Assembly: GCA_027623585.1 (NCBI GenBank)
Contig: JAQBVK010000022.1
Coordinates: 1 to 15,641, forward strand
Length of the DNA: 15,641 bases
Source of the DNA: Planctomycetota bacterium
GTDB taxonomy: Bacteria; Planctomycetota; UBA1135
Direction: 5' to 3'
Shown here: in pieces, positions 1-6,947 of the stretch
Layout: each line of letters opens with the position of its first letter
How positions within the stretch are numbered: position 1 is the first letter of the stretch
Program-made: the position numbers and the translations under genes
The notes under the pieces: generated by a model
What the model was told of the DNA's origin: nothing
The model's input: the letters and a program-made list of their open reading frames with translations, nothing else
Databases searched by the model: none

Positions 1-1241
1 ACGCCTGGGTGGCCATGAACATGCTCACCGAGAAGGGCCAGCTTTCGTGGAGCGGACGAGAGTCGAATCGCGTGTTCCTGAACCTCGGCGGCGCGCAATT
101 CGCCGATATCAGCGGATTGACCGGCGCCGACTTCATCCAAGATGGTCGCGCCTGCGCGCGGCTCGATTGGGACGAGGACGGCCGTCAAGACCTCGTGCTG
201 CGCAGCCGCAACGCGCCGCGCCTGCGCCTGATGCTGAATCGCTGGCCCCGGCCGGGCAACTGGATGCAGTTCGACCTCGCCGGCACTCAGTGCAATCGCG
301 ACGCGGTGGGCGCGCAAGTCTTCGCCGAGACCGCTGATCGGAGACTGCGCGGCTCGGTGCGCGCTGGCGAAGGCTTCATGGCGGTCTCCTCCAAGCGTGT
401 GCATCTCGGACTCGGCTCCGACGAAGCGGCGCGGGTGAGCGTGCGCTGGCCGGGCGGCGTCGTCGAAGAGTTCGGAACGCTGGCGAGCAACCGCCGGTGG
501 CGCCTGGTGCAAGGCTCCGGCAAGGCGGAGCCGGTCACTCTCCAATCCGCGAGCGCGCTCGCCGTGAGCCGGCCGGAGCCTGCGCAGCCGGCAACCGGCT
601 CAGTCACGCGCGTTCCGCTCGCTCAAAGCCTCCCGATGGCGCCGCTCCCCTTCCCGGCGTGGGACGCGCCGCAGCGAACGGTGGCCGATCTGGCCGGCAA
701 ACCGATTCTGCTGAGTTTCTGGTCTTCGACCTGCGGCGCCTGCCTGGAAGAATTCGACATGCTGCAGAAGCGCAAGACCGCCTTACTGCGCACTGGCGTG
801 CAGATCGTGCCGATGCTGGTCGAGCCTGAGCTCAGCCAAGCGCGTGCGCGCGAAATCTTGGCCGCGTACGGATTCGACAAGCTGGCTGGCACGCTCGATG
901 CGCGGACCATGGAACTGCTCGCGCCAATCTTCCAGGAGACCCTGCTCGACAGCGAAGACATGCCGTTGCCCTGCAGCATGCTGCTCGATCGCAACGGGCA
1001 GCTGCGCGTGATCTACCTCGGTCCGCTCCGCTTCCGCGAACTCTCGCAGGATCTCCAAGCCGTCGAAACGCTGCCGCTCGACGCCTTGCAGGAGCAGCGG
1101 CTGTGCGGCGGCAGCATCCTGATCGCGCGCCTGCGCAACTTCGATCGCCTGTCGAGGCGCTACGCCGAGTTGGAGCTCCCCGCCGCCGCCGAGTTCTACC
1201 GTTCCAAACATGAATTCATGCAGCGACTGATGGGGAGGTAA
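1..1241 (+). CDS. CRTAC-type FG-GAP/ASPIC-UnbV repeat protein with C-terminal TlpA-like thioredoxin domain (5' partial)
   Basis: The frame is open through the left edge, so only the C-terminal ~412 residues are present; the first in-window start-like codon (GTG at 9) is probably not the true start. Numbering from that codon, a VCBS/FG-GAP calcium-binding motif (DWDEDGRQDLVL) lies near residue 53. An ASPIC/UnbV domain follows at about 95-160 (GAQV, HLGLG, VRWPGG). After a Pro/Ala linker comes a TlpA/AhpC-TSA-like thioredoxin fold from about 205 to 350, with redox motif CGAC (Cys242, Cys245) after SFWSST and a cis-Pro-like segment MPLPCSMLLDRNG. Such proteins are exported, and the thioredoxin part probably reduces or isomerises disulfides in the periplasm. 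It ends 11 bases before the peptidase gene and its last codons supply that gene's Shine-Dalgarno. Substrate is unknown. Domain calls are from motif recognition. Confidence 0.85.
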   Translation, partial: AWVAMNMLTEKGQLSWSGRESNRVFLNLGGAQFADISGLTGADFIQDGRACARLDWDEDGRQDLVLRSRNAPRLRLMLNRWPRPGNWMQFDLAGTQCNRDAVGAQVFAETADRRLRGSVRAGEGFMAVSSKRVHLGLGSDEAARVSVRWPGGVVEEFGTLASNRRWRLVQGSGKAEPVTLQSASALAVSRPEPAQPATGSVTRVPLAQSLPMAPLPFPAWDAPQRTVADLAGKPILLSFWSSTCGACLEEFDMLQKRKTALLRTGVQIVPMLVEPELSQARAREILAAYGFDKLAGTLDARTMELLAPIFQETLLDSEDMPLPCSMLLDRNGQLRVIYLGPLRFRELSQDLQAVETLPLDALQEQRLCGGSILIARLRNFDRLSRRYAELELPAAAEFYRSKHEFMQRLMGR

Positions 1242-1252
1242 CATCTTCGGCG

Positions 1253-1990
1253 ATGGACGAACCCACCCGGCTGGAGCTGGAAGTCAGCGCCCAGCCTACG
1301 GACGACACCTGCGGTCCGACCGCCCTGCACGGCGTCTATCGATATTGGAAGGATTCGATCAGCCTGAATCAGGTGATTGCCGAAGTGCCGAGCCTCCAGG
1401 ACGGCGGAACCGTCGCAGCCTTGCTCGGAACGCATGCTCTGAGCCGCGGCTACCGCGCCGTGCTGAATACTTGCGATGTGCGCGTTTTCGACCCGACTTG
1501 GTTCCAAGCGACCGGCAAGTCGCTGCCGGCGAAACAGCTGCATGAGAAGTTGATCGCTCAGGCGAAAGCCAAGCCGAACGCAAAGTTCCGTTTCGTCACA
1601 GAGGCCTATTCCGGCTTCCTTGCCGCCGGAGGGGAGATCCGCTTCGCGCCTCCGTCCAATCGGCTGCTGACGAAGATCTTGCGCCGCGGCACGCCCATCC
1701 TGGTCGGCTTGTCCGCGACCTTCCTCTACCAAGCGATGCGAGAGCGCCGCGAGGACTGCGTGGACGATGACGTCGCCGGCTATCCACTCGGGCATTTCGT
1801 CGTCCTCCACGGTTACGATCCGACGCAACGCATCGTGCACGTCGCCGACCCCTACGAAGGCAACCCGGGCTTCGACTCCCGACGCTACGAAGTTCCTTTG
1901 GCGCGCTTGGTCGCTTCGATCTTGCTCGGCGCCATCACCTATGACGGAAACATGCTGGTGATCGAGCCCAAACCGGCAGCGGGAGACTAA
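1253..1990 (+). CDS. C39/papain-like cysteine peptidase family protein
   Basis: A 245-residue protein with no signal peptide. The catalytic signature is clear: QPTDDTCGPTALHG gives oxyanion Gln14 and nucleophile Cys20, GHFVVLHGYDP gives His181, and HVADPYEGN gives Asp199. This arrangement is typical of C39-like peptidases. The RLAN gene family is described as neighbouring a papain-like peptidase fused to a GNAT acetyltransferase, and the next gene here is an RLAN fragment, so this is probably that peptidase without its acetyltransferase part. A GGGGAGG Shine-Dalgarno at 1232-1238 lies 14 bases upstream of the ATG, slightly far. The stop overlaps the next start by one base (TAATG), which implies translational coupling. 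Its substrate, possibly a peptide product of the ligase system, is inferred and not shown. Confidence 0.8.
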   Translation: MDEPTRLELEVSAQPTDDTCGPTALHGVYRYWKDSISLNQVIAEVPSLQDGGTVAALLGTHALSRGYRAVLNTCDVRVFDPTWFQATGKSLPAKQLHEKLIAQAKAKPNAKFRFVTEAYSGFLAAGGEIRFAPPSNRLLTKILRRGTPILVGLSATFLYQAMRERREDCVDDDVAGYPLGHFVVLHGYDPTQRIVHVADPYEGNPGFDSRRYEVPLARLVASILLGAITYDGNMLVIEPKPAAGD

Positions 1991-2208
1991 TGCCCAACCT
2001 CGTCGTCGTCGAGAGTCCAAAGAACTGGCGGCTGCACACGCCGGGCGCACAAGTCGTCGCCGCGCGCGACTACTTGACCGACCCCGTGCTCGCCGCAATG
2101 CCGCGCGCGCGCGTGTTCAACCTCTGCCGCTCGCAGAAGTACCAGACCACCGGCTACTACGTTTCGCTGCTGGCGGCAGCACGCGGACACCGCCCACTGC
2201 CTGCATGA
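1990..2208 (+). pseudogene. Truncated RLAN (RimK-like ATP-grasp N-terminal) domain, ATP-grasp ligase lost
   Basis: The 72-residue product is the start of an RLAN domain: VVVESPKNW, ARDYLTDP, ARVFNLCRS and GYYVSLLAAARGHRPLP are the conserved N-terminal elements I know from RLAN-ATP-grasp proteins. Those proteins run to roughly 480-500 residues and carry a RimK-like amino-acid ligase domain. Here the frame hits TGA right after the RGHRPLP motif, and only 39 bases remain before the next gene. The ATP-binding and catalytic part is therefore absent. The start is well supported (TAATG overlap with the peptidase gene, GGGAG just upstream). It could be a decayed gene, a deletion fixed in this lineage, or an assembly deletion. 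Without the ATP-grasp domain it cannot act as a ligase. Confidence 0.72.
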
Positions 2209-2247
2209 AGGCAAGGCCTTCTTGCCCGAGCACGTCGACGCGCTCGC

Positions 2248-2970
2248 ATGAAGCCGGCGGCGCGCATTCTGCTCAGCTGCGAGCATGCTTCGAACGCGGT
2301 GCCCCGCGAAGCCGCGTCGCTGTTTCGCGCGCGATCGATGCGCGCGGCGCTGCGCACTCATCGCGGCTGGGATCCCGGCGCCGCCGGGGTCGCGCGCACG
2401 CTCGCACGCCTGCTGCACGCGCCGCTCCAGGAAGGGCGCGCCACGCGCTTGCTCGTGGATCTCAACCGCTCTCCTCATCATCCCAAGGTGTTGGGCGACT
2501 CGGCGCGCAGTCTGCCGCTCTCCGACCGCCGGGCGCTCCTCGCGCGTTGGCACGCGCCATGGCGCCGCCAGTTCGCGGCCCGCCTGCGCGCTGCGGGTAC
2601 CGGCGGCCGGCCGGTGTTGCACCTGAGCATCCATTCCTTCACTCCGATGTTGAACGGCGCGCGTCGGCCGATGCACGTCGGCCTGCTCTACGACCCAGCG
2701 CGCAAACCTGAACGCGCGCTCGCCATCGCCATGCGCCGTGAACTCCGCGCGCAACGTCCGGGTCTAGTGGTGGCGCTGAATCGACCCTATCACGGGCGCG
2801 CTGACGGGCACATCCCAGCGCTGCGCCTGCACCATGCGCCGGCCCGTTACACCGGGATCGAGATCGAAACCCGTAACGATCTCATCCGCAGCGCCGCAGC
2901 ACAGCGCGAGTTCGCTCGGCTTTACGCGACCGCTCTGCGCGCGGCGCTCAGTTCACTCGCTCGAGCGTGA
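2248..2970 (+). CDS. N-formylglutamate amidohydrolase family protein
   Basis: A 240-residue cytoplasmic protein of the FGase family (Pfam FGase, PF05013). Family landmarks are the N-terminal metal-site segment SCEHASNAVP, the HRGWDPGA segment, LLVDLNRSPHHP, LSIHSFTP and the late IEIETRND. Classical members hydrolyse N-formyl-glutamate to glutamate and formate in histidine catabolism. No hut genes are visible, and paralogues in RLAN/ATP-grasp neighbourhoods probably cleave other N-acyl or amide-linked amino acids or peptides; that role is inference. The ATG overlaps the TGA of a short alternative-frame remnant just upstream (ATGA, 2248-2251), as expected for an ancestral operon junction. Its 3' end overlaps the convergent lipoprotein gene by 23 bases. 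Confidence 0.85.
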   Translation: MKPAARILLSCEHASNAVPREAASLFRARSMRAALRTHRGWDPGAAGVARTLARLLHAPLQEGRATRLLVDLNRSPHHPKVLGDSARSLPLSDRRALLARWHAPWRRQFAARLRAAGTGGRPVLHLSIHSFTPMLNGARRPMHVGLLYDPARKPERALAIAMRRELRAQRPGLVVALNRPYHGRADGHIPALRLHHAPARYTGIEIETRNDLIRSAAAQREFARLYATALRAALSSLARA

Positions 2971-3493
2971 GCCAGCCTTCGTAGTACACGGTCAAGCGGC
3001 CGTTCTCGTAGACCTCGATCGTCTCGCCGCCCTCGATCCGATCGCGCGCGGCGTTCATCTGCAAATCTTTGTAGACGAACTCCTCGACCCACACTCCGCG
3101 GTAACTGTAGTTACGAAGCTCGGTGTCGAGACCCAAGCGCCCACTTGCGAGGAACAGCAAGTCGTAGGTGTCGAGCAGGTTCAGATAGTCCACGTGCTTG
3201 CCGTCGAGCGGCGACGCGAAGGAGTACTCGCTCAGCGCAAGCGCGTTGTTCGCGGCGCCGTAGGCATCGAAACCGAGCGTCAACTCGAGCCGTTTGTCGA
3301 AGGGGTTGAACGGCTCGGACCATCCGCGCCAGGTCCCCTCGAGATCGAAGGCTTGGAAGCTCGCCGGCGCGAGGTTTTCGCCCGTGGCGCCGCCCGCCCC
3401 GATCAGCCCGCCGCCGCTCGATCCCTTGCAGGCGAGTCCGCCTCCGGCCAAAATCAGGCCGCAGAGCAGAACAGGGAGCCGTGAGATGCTCAC
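2948..3493 (-). CDS. Small predicted lipoprotein of unknown function
   Basis: A 181-residue protein with a lipoprotein signal peptide: MSISRLP, a hydrophobic core (VLLCGLILAGGG) and lipobox LAC with Cys22. A flexible Gly/Ser-rich linker (SSGGG, GAGGATG) follows. The mature part (DLEGTWRGWSEPF... LELTLGFDAYG) resembles the small beta-rich lipoproteins that begin with a G-T-W motif, lipocalin-like in appearance, but I do not recognise a named family. The start is GTG; no in-frame ATG precedes the signal sequence. It is convergent with the amidohydrolase gene (23-base tail overlap) and divergent from rpsD. The start codon sits in a perfect palindrome, GTGAG-ATG-CTCAC (3481-3493). Confidence 0.75.
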   Translation of the reverse strand: MSISRLPVLLCGLILAGGGLACKGSSGGGLIGAGGATGENLAPASFQAFDLEGTWRGWSEPFNPFDKRLELTLGFDAYGAANNALALSEYSFASPLDGKHVDYLNLLDTYDLLFLASGRLGLDTELRNYSYRGVWVEEFVYKDLQMNAARDRIEGGETIEVYENGRLTVYYEGWLTLERVN

Positions 3494-3547
3494 GAACTCG
3501 AAGATAGCAGGAATCCGGCCACGTTCGACCGGTTCTTGGCTTCGGTC

Positions 3548-3576
3548 TTGACGGTCTCTCGACCCCCCCTTAGGCT
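3548..3576 (+). promoter_or_regulatory. Predicted sigma70-type promoter of rpsD
   Basis: A -35 element TTGACG (3548-3553) is followed after a 17-base spacer by a -10 element TAGGCT (3571-3576). The -35 matches consensus at five positions and the spacing is optimal. Transcription would start near 3583, leaving a leader of about 50 bases before the rpsD ATG, with room for S4 autoregulation. It is predicted from sequence only. Confidence 0.55.
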
Positions 3577-3632
3577 ATTCGGCCCATTTCGCGGCCCGCC
3601 GGCCCGTCCTGGCGACCCGCATTGCATCCAAG

Positions 3633-4235
3633 ATGGCCACCACCACCGGTCCCAAGGTCAAACTTTCCCGCCAGCTCGGGGTCCCGATTTCGGACAACCC
3701 GAAGCACCTGAATTCGCGTCGCCTCGACACCCCGCCCGGGGGCACGTCGAAGCGCATGCGCCGCTTGTCGGACTACGGAGTGCGGATGCGCGAGAAGCAG
3801 AAGCTGCGCTACTACTACAACATCAAGGAGCGCCAAATGCGCATCTACGTTGCGGAAGCCGGCCGCCGCAAGGGCAACACCGGTGAGAACCTCATCGAGA
3901 TCCTCGAGCGACGCCTCGACAACGTGGTGCGTCGCGCGAACTTCGCGCGCTCGATTTGGCAGGCTCGCCAATTGGTGAACCACGGTCACATCACCGTGAA
4001 CGGCAAGAAGGTCGATATCCCTTCCTTCCAGGTCAGTTCTGGCGACGTGGTCGGTGTGCGCCCGTCGTCGAAGGAGTTGATCGGCCGGACGCTGGAACTG
4101 CAGGGCGGCGAAGTCCGCACCGAATGGATGGCGCTCGACAAGGACGCCGTATCCCTGCGGATCACGGATCTGCCGAAGTCGGCCGCGCTGCCGTTCGACT
4201 TCCAGGTCGGCATGATTATCGAGTACTACTCGTAG
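3633..4235 (+). CDS. rpsD: 30S ribosomal protein S4
   Basis: A 200-residue ribosomal protein S4, the usual length, which binds 16S rRNA early in 30S assembly. The N-terminal S4 domain contains GPKVKLSRQLGVP, YGVRMREKQKLRYYYNIKERQ and LERRLDNVVRRANFA. The S4 RNA-binding fold follows with ARQLVNHGHITVNGKKVDIPSF, and the C-terminus is MIIEYYS. The N-terminal zinc-binding cysteines found in some S4 proteins are absent, so this is the cysteine-free form. No other ribosomal or rpoA genes adjoin it, so it lies outside the alpha operon, with its own promoter and terminator. No strong Shine-Dalgarno precedes the ATG. Confidence 0.97.
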   Translation: MATTTGPKVKLSRQLGVPISDNPKHLNSRRLDTPPGGTSKRMRRLSDYGVRMREKQKLRYYYNIKERQMRIYVAEAGRRKGNTGENLIEILERRLDNVVRRANFARSIWQARQLVNHGHITVNGKKVDIPSFQVSSGDVVGVRPSSKELIGRTLELQGGEVRTEWMALDKDAVSLRITDLPKSAALPFDFQVGMIIEYYS

Positions 4236-4260
4236 TACCTGGCGCCCCGCGCCGCACGCG

Positions 4261-4289
4261 ACGCCCGCTCCTCTTGGAGCGGGCGTTTT
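4261..4289 (+). terminator. Intrinsic terminator after rpsD
   Basis: An 11-bp perfect stem, ACGCCCGCTCC (4261-4271) with GGAGCGGGCGT (4276-4286), closes a TCTT loop and runs into TTTT. It lies 25 bases after the rpsD stop and supports rpsD being a single-gene transcript. Confidence 0.9.
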
Positions 4290-4305
4290 GCGTGATACCC
4301 GACGC

Positions 4306-4605
4306 TCAGCGCCACCGATCGTCGTTCGCCTTGTCCGGCCGCTCCCCCGGATCACTCTCCTCCGCCTTCTCGGTCGCCTTCCGGAACAGCTTCTCGAGTT
4401 CCTCCTTCCGCCCGCGCTCGGCGTCGATCGCCGCTCCAAAGGCGTCGTTCCGACCGACCTTCTTCTCCTGGTGGCGTCGCGTGGCCTCCCCCAGGTCCTT
4501 GGTGCGTTCTCCGGGCCCATGGGCGATCACCGCGCCCGTCTCCCGATCGACCCGAATGCGGGTTCCGCAGTCGGGGCAGTGGATCTCCAGGTCCTTCGCG
4601 CGCAT
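4306..4605 (-). CDS. Small zinc-ribbon protein with charged helical tail
   Basis: A 99-residue protein starting MRAKDLEIHCPDCGTRI. A CPDC knuckle at residues 10-13 is followed by a short beta segment (RIRVDRETGAVIAHGPG) and a highly charged, probably helical or coiled-coil tail rich in Glu, Lys and Arg. Only one CxxC pair is present, so a full zinc ribbon would need dimerisation or other ligands. The start at 4605 is fixed by a GAGGAG Shine-Dalgarno (4613-4618) seven bases upstream; a longer reading to 4656 would run back through the terminator hairpin and is rejected. I recognise the general type (CPxC plus VDxxTG) but no function. It lies just past the terminator of the upstream operon and is probably transcribed separately. 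Confidence 0.7.
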   Translation of the reverse strand: MRAKDLEIHCPDCGTRIRVDRETGAVIAHGPGERTKDLGEATRRHQEKKVGRNDAFGAAIDAERGRKEELEKLFRKATEKAEESDPGERPDKANDDRWR

Positions 4606-4629
4606 GGCTGAACTCCTCGAAAACTTTCG

Positions 4630-4654
4630 AAAAAAGCCGGAACCTGATCCCGGC
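4630..4654 (-). terminator. Intrinsic terminator of the pcrA-pgpA-HAMP-MazG operon
   Basis: On the minus strand a GCCGG/CCGGC stem (4650-4654 with 4636-4640) and a 9-base loop are followed by six T residues (4635-4630). It lies about 115 bases after the MazG-like stop and before the Shine-Dalgarno of the zinc-ribbon gene. Confidence 0.7.
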
Positions 4655-4769
4655 ACCCTCCATCGTACCTTTGGAAGCAGGGAGGTTTGGTCGTCAACAA
4701 TTCATCCAGGGGGCTGACGGCTGGGCTTGTTCCGCTTCCTTCTTTTTTGCCCCTTGTTCAAACGCTTGT

Positions 4770-5054
4770 TTAACAAGAGCAGGGGGTCGAGTGGCAGTAC
4801 GGGCAGCCTTCCCCGTACTTGCGGCGCGCCGCCGCCTCCAGATCCACGCCGCGGATCGAGGCCAAAGTGGAGAGCCACGCCAGCACGTCGGCGAACTCTT
4901 CCTCCAAGTTCTGCGGGTCGTCGCCCCGCCGCAGCGCGCGCGTGAGTTCCCCCACTTCCTCGGCGAACCACATGTAGGTGCCCGCCTGTCCCCGCGCGCG
5001 ATCCTTCTCGCCATAGATGCGCTCGATCATCTCCTGGAACTCGCGGATCGTCAT
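4770..5054 (-). CDS. MazG-like nucleoside triphosphate pyrophosphohydrolase
   Basis: A 94-residue single-domain MazG-type protein. These all-alpha enzymes hydrolyse (d)NTPs to monophosphate and pyrophosphate, using Mg2+ held by an EExxE...ExxD motif. The motif is visible as AEEVGEL (residues 31-37) and LEEEFADVLAW (50-60). The length fits the short MazG-like group and is far below the two-domain E. coli MazG. The C-terminus is cysteine-rich (GCPYCHSTPCSC), probably a small metal-binding tail. The ATG overlaps the upstream gene's stop by four bases (ATGA, 5051-5054), implying coupling. Substrate preference cannot be read from the sequence. Confidence 0.85.
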   Translation of the reverse strand: MTIREFQEMIERIYGEKDRARGQAGTYMWFAEEVGELTRALRRGDDPQNLEEEFADVLAWLSTLASIRGVDLEAAARRKYGEGCPYCHSTPCSC

Positions 5055-6460
5055 GCTTTCCTGCGGATGAGGGCGAAGGCGAGATCGGCCTCGGGACCGC
5101 CGCCGAGGAACGCGCGCAGTTTCTTCTCGACCGCTTCGAGTCCTTGCTCGACGCCGATCTTCGCCAACTGCGCGAGCCCGCCCTCGCCGAGTTCCTTGCC
5201 GGACGGCGAACTCGCTGCGAGCACCGCGGGACTAGCTAGCACGATCGCGTCTCCCGGCAAGAGCTGCAGGCTCATGGTCTCCAATGCCTTGCGGAACACC
5301 GGCCCGTCGTCGAAGCCGAGCGCGATTCCATTCGGCTGCAGTTTCTTCCACTGTTTCGCGGCCGCATCCCAACGGATCGCGGGCGTTTGATGGCCAGTGG
5401 AAACCAAGGCGGCGGAACCGCTCGCCGGATCCACTTGCAGCACCATTGCCGAACAATAGAGCCCGCGCGTGAGGTCGCGATTGAGCGCTGCGTTCGCGGT
5501 GTCGCAGGCGGCGGCCGGTTCGGCGCCGGCCAGTACGGCGCCACGCAAGTATGCGCGGGTCATTGCCATCAACAGCGCGCCGGACATTCCACCCGCCGCC
5601 GGCGCGCCGACCACCAGCGTGAGCCGTCCACCGTCGTCGCGCAACGCATCGCTGAAATCGCCGCTGCCGGTGGATTCGGCCTCGAGTAGCCGCGTCTCGA
5701 TTTCCCAATTCTCCGGCGGCACCACCCGCATAGGGCGTAGGTTGCGCCGCAACACGCGCAGGTTTTCGGCCTCGGCCTGGCTCGCGACCAAAGCGCGTTC
5801 GGTCTCCTGCCCTTGCATCAAATCGTCCACCATGCGGTCCATCGCAACCGCAAGGTGCGCGACTTCGCCGACCGCATCGTCGCCGCGGATGCGTCGATCC
5901 AAGCGTCCGCGGCTGATCGCGAGCACGTCCTCGACCATCTCGTTCAAAGGGCGCGCGATGCGGCGCGCGGTCCACGCGCCCACGATCACGACCGCCAGGA
6001 TCAGGCTGCCCGTGACCAACGTGACCAGCAAGAACATGCGGCTGGAGGCGTCGGTGCCGGTCTCGGCGGGCGCGAACAAGGTCATCGGCGGCTCCGCGGA
6101 CGGACCGGTCGAGGACGGCACGCGGAAGAAGCGTGTGTCGGTCGGACCTTCGGGAGTCTCGGCGAGCATCGTCCCGGCCTGCACGCGCCTGCCATGCGGC
6201 CCGAGACCTTCCATCACGTTCACACCGCCTGGTACCTCCACGCCGAGTTCGCGCATGCGCGAGGTTTCCGCGGTCATGCTGCGATAAGACTCGTTCACCA
6301 GGTCTTCTTGCAGCGAATCGATGCCGCGCAGCAATACGTATCCGGCAGCCGCGGCGAGCAGGGTCGCGAACAGGCCGAGCCCCAGCGTGAAGCGCGCGGC
6401 TAGGCCCGGTCCGGGCCGCCGGCGTCCGCTCTCCCTGGTTTCGCTGTCTTCTCGGGTCAC
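5051..6460 (-). CDS. Membrane HAMP-domain protein with degenerate PP2C/SpoIIE phosphatase domain
   Basis: Read from GTG at 6460 this is 469 residues; that start lies seven bases after the pgpA stop and is preferred over a TTG at 6520 inside pgpA. Order: cytoplasmic Arg-rich N-terminus, TM1 about 21-44, a ~95-residue extracytoplasmic sensor region, TM2 about 142-163, HAMP about 160-215 (RRIARPLNEMVEDVLAISRG), a short coiled coil, then a SpoIIE/RsbU-like PP2C fold about 250-469. In active homologues metal ligands lie in GGDFYD, GDVSGKG, TDG and DDxT motifs. Here GSGDFSD keeps its Asp, but the others read GAPAAGG, SPA and ADLA. The domain is therefore probably catalytically weak or dead and may act as a binding or regulatory module. 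It overlaps the MazG-like gene by ATGA. Confidence 0.78.
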   Translation of the reverse strand: MTREDSETRESGRRRPGPGLAARFTLGLGLFATLLAAAAGYVLLRGIDSLQEDLVNESYRSMTAETSRMRELGVEVPGGVNVMEGLGPHGRRVQAGTMLAETPEGPTDTRFFRVPSSTGPSAEPPMTLFAPAETGTDASSRMFLLVTLVTGSLILAVVIVGAWTARRIARPLNEMVEDVLAISRGRLDRRIRGDDAVGEVAHLAVAMDRMVDDLMQGQETERALVASQAEAENLRVLRRNLRPMRVVPPENWEIETRLLEAESTGSGDFSDALRDDGGRLTLVVGAPAAGGMSGALLMAMTRAYLRGAVLAGAEPAAACDTANAALNRDLTRGLYCSAMVLQVDPASGSAALVSTGHQTPAIRWDAAAKQWKKLQPNGIALGFDDGPVFRKALETMSLQLLPGDAIVLASPAVLAASSPSGKELGEGGLAQLAKIGVEQGLEAVEKKLRAFLGGGPEADLAFALIRRKA

Positions 6461-6467
6461 GCGCCGA

Positions 6468-6947
6468 TCAGAAGAGGAGTCTCCACGCCGCAGTGACGCC
6501 GAATGCGTAGAGCCCCGCAACCAGATCGTCCAAAACGATACCCGGACCGACGGGCAGTTTCTCCATTCGGTTTGCGGGCCAGGGCTTCCAGATGTCGAAC
6601 AAGCGGAACACGAAGAATGCCACGATCAGATGCGTCCAGCCGGGGACCTCGATCCACGCGGCGGCGATCAGGTAGCCCGCGACCTCGTCCTGCACGAACT
6701 CACCCGGATCCTTGCGTCCATAGCGGCGCTCGGCCCAGCGCCCTGCGGCCATGCCCGCGATGCTGATCACCGCCGCGGCGCCGAGCATCCACGCGAGATA
6801 ATGCTCAGGCGCGCCGTACACGATCAGCGCCGTGATCGCGACGCCGCCGAGCGTGCCGAAGGTGCCGCTCGCCACCGGCGCGTAACCGAGGCCTCCGCAG
6901 GTGACGAAGGTGGCGAGGAACCGGTCCTTGAGGCTGCGGGAGCTCAT
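6468..6947 (-). CDS. pgpA: Phosphatidylglycerophosphatase A
   Basis: A 159-residue membrane enzyme that dephosphorylates phosphatidylglycerophosphate to phosphatidylglycerol. Family motifs are clear: GLGYAPVASGTFGTLGG near the N-terminus, DPGEFVQDEVAGYLIA in the middle (acidic catalytic residues), and FRLFDIWKPWPANRMEKL followed by GPGIVLDDLVAG near the end. Several hydrophobic helices (for example VAITALIVYG and AVISIAGMAAG) fit a multi-pass protein. The ATG overlaps the helicase stop by four bases (ATGA, 6944-6947). Length matches the family and no key residue is missing. Confidence 0.93.
   Translation of the reverse strand: MSSRSLKDRFLATFVTCGGLGYAPVASGTFGTLGGVAITALIVYGAPEHYLAWMLGAAAVISIAGMAAGRWAERRYGRKDPGEFVQDEVAGYLIAAAWIEVPGWTHLIVAFFVFRLFDIWKPWPANRMEKLPVGPGIVLDDLVAGLYAFGVTAAWRLLF

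Noticed and set aside
3481..3493. Palindrome GTGAG-ATG-CTCAC at the lipoprotein start as an operator
   Set aside because: It is short, overlaps the coding start, and there is no second copy in the window to support a binding-site role.
4352..4663. Alternative minus-strand frame over the zinc-ribbon gene
   Set aside because: The competing frame has the CPDC motif and a well-placed GAGGAG Shine-Dalgarno; this one begins within the terminator hairpin region and has no motif.
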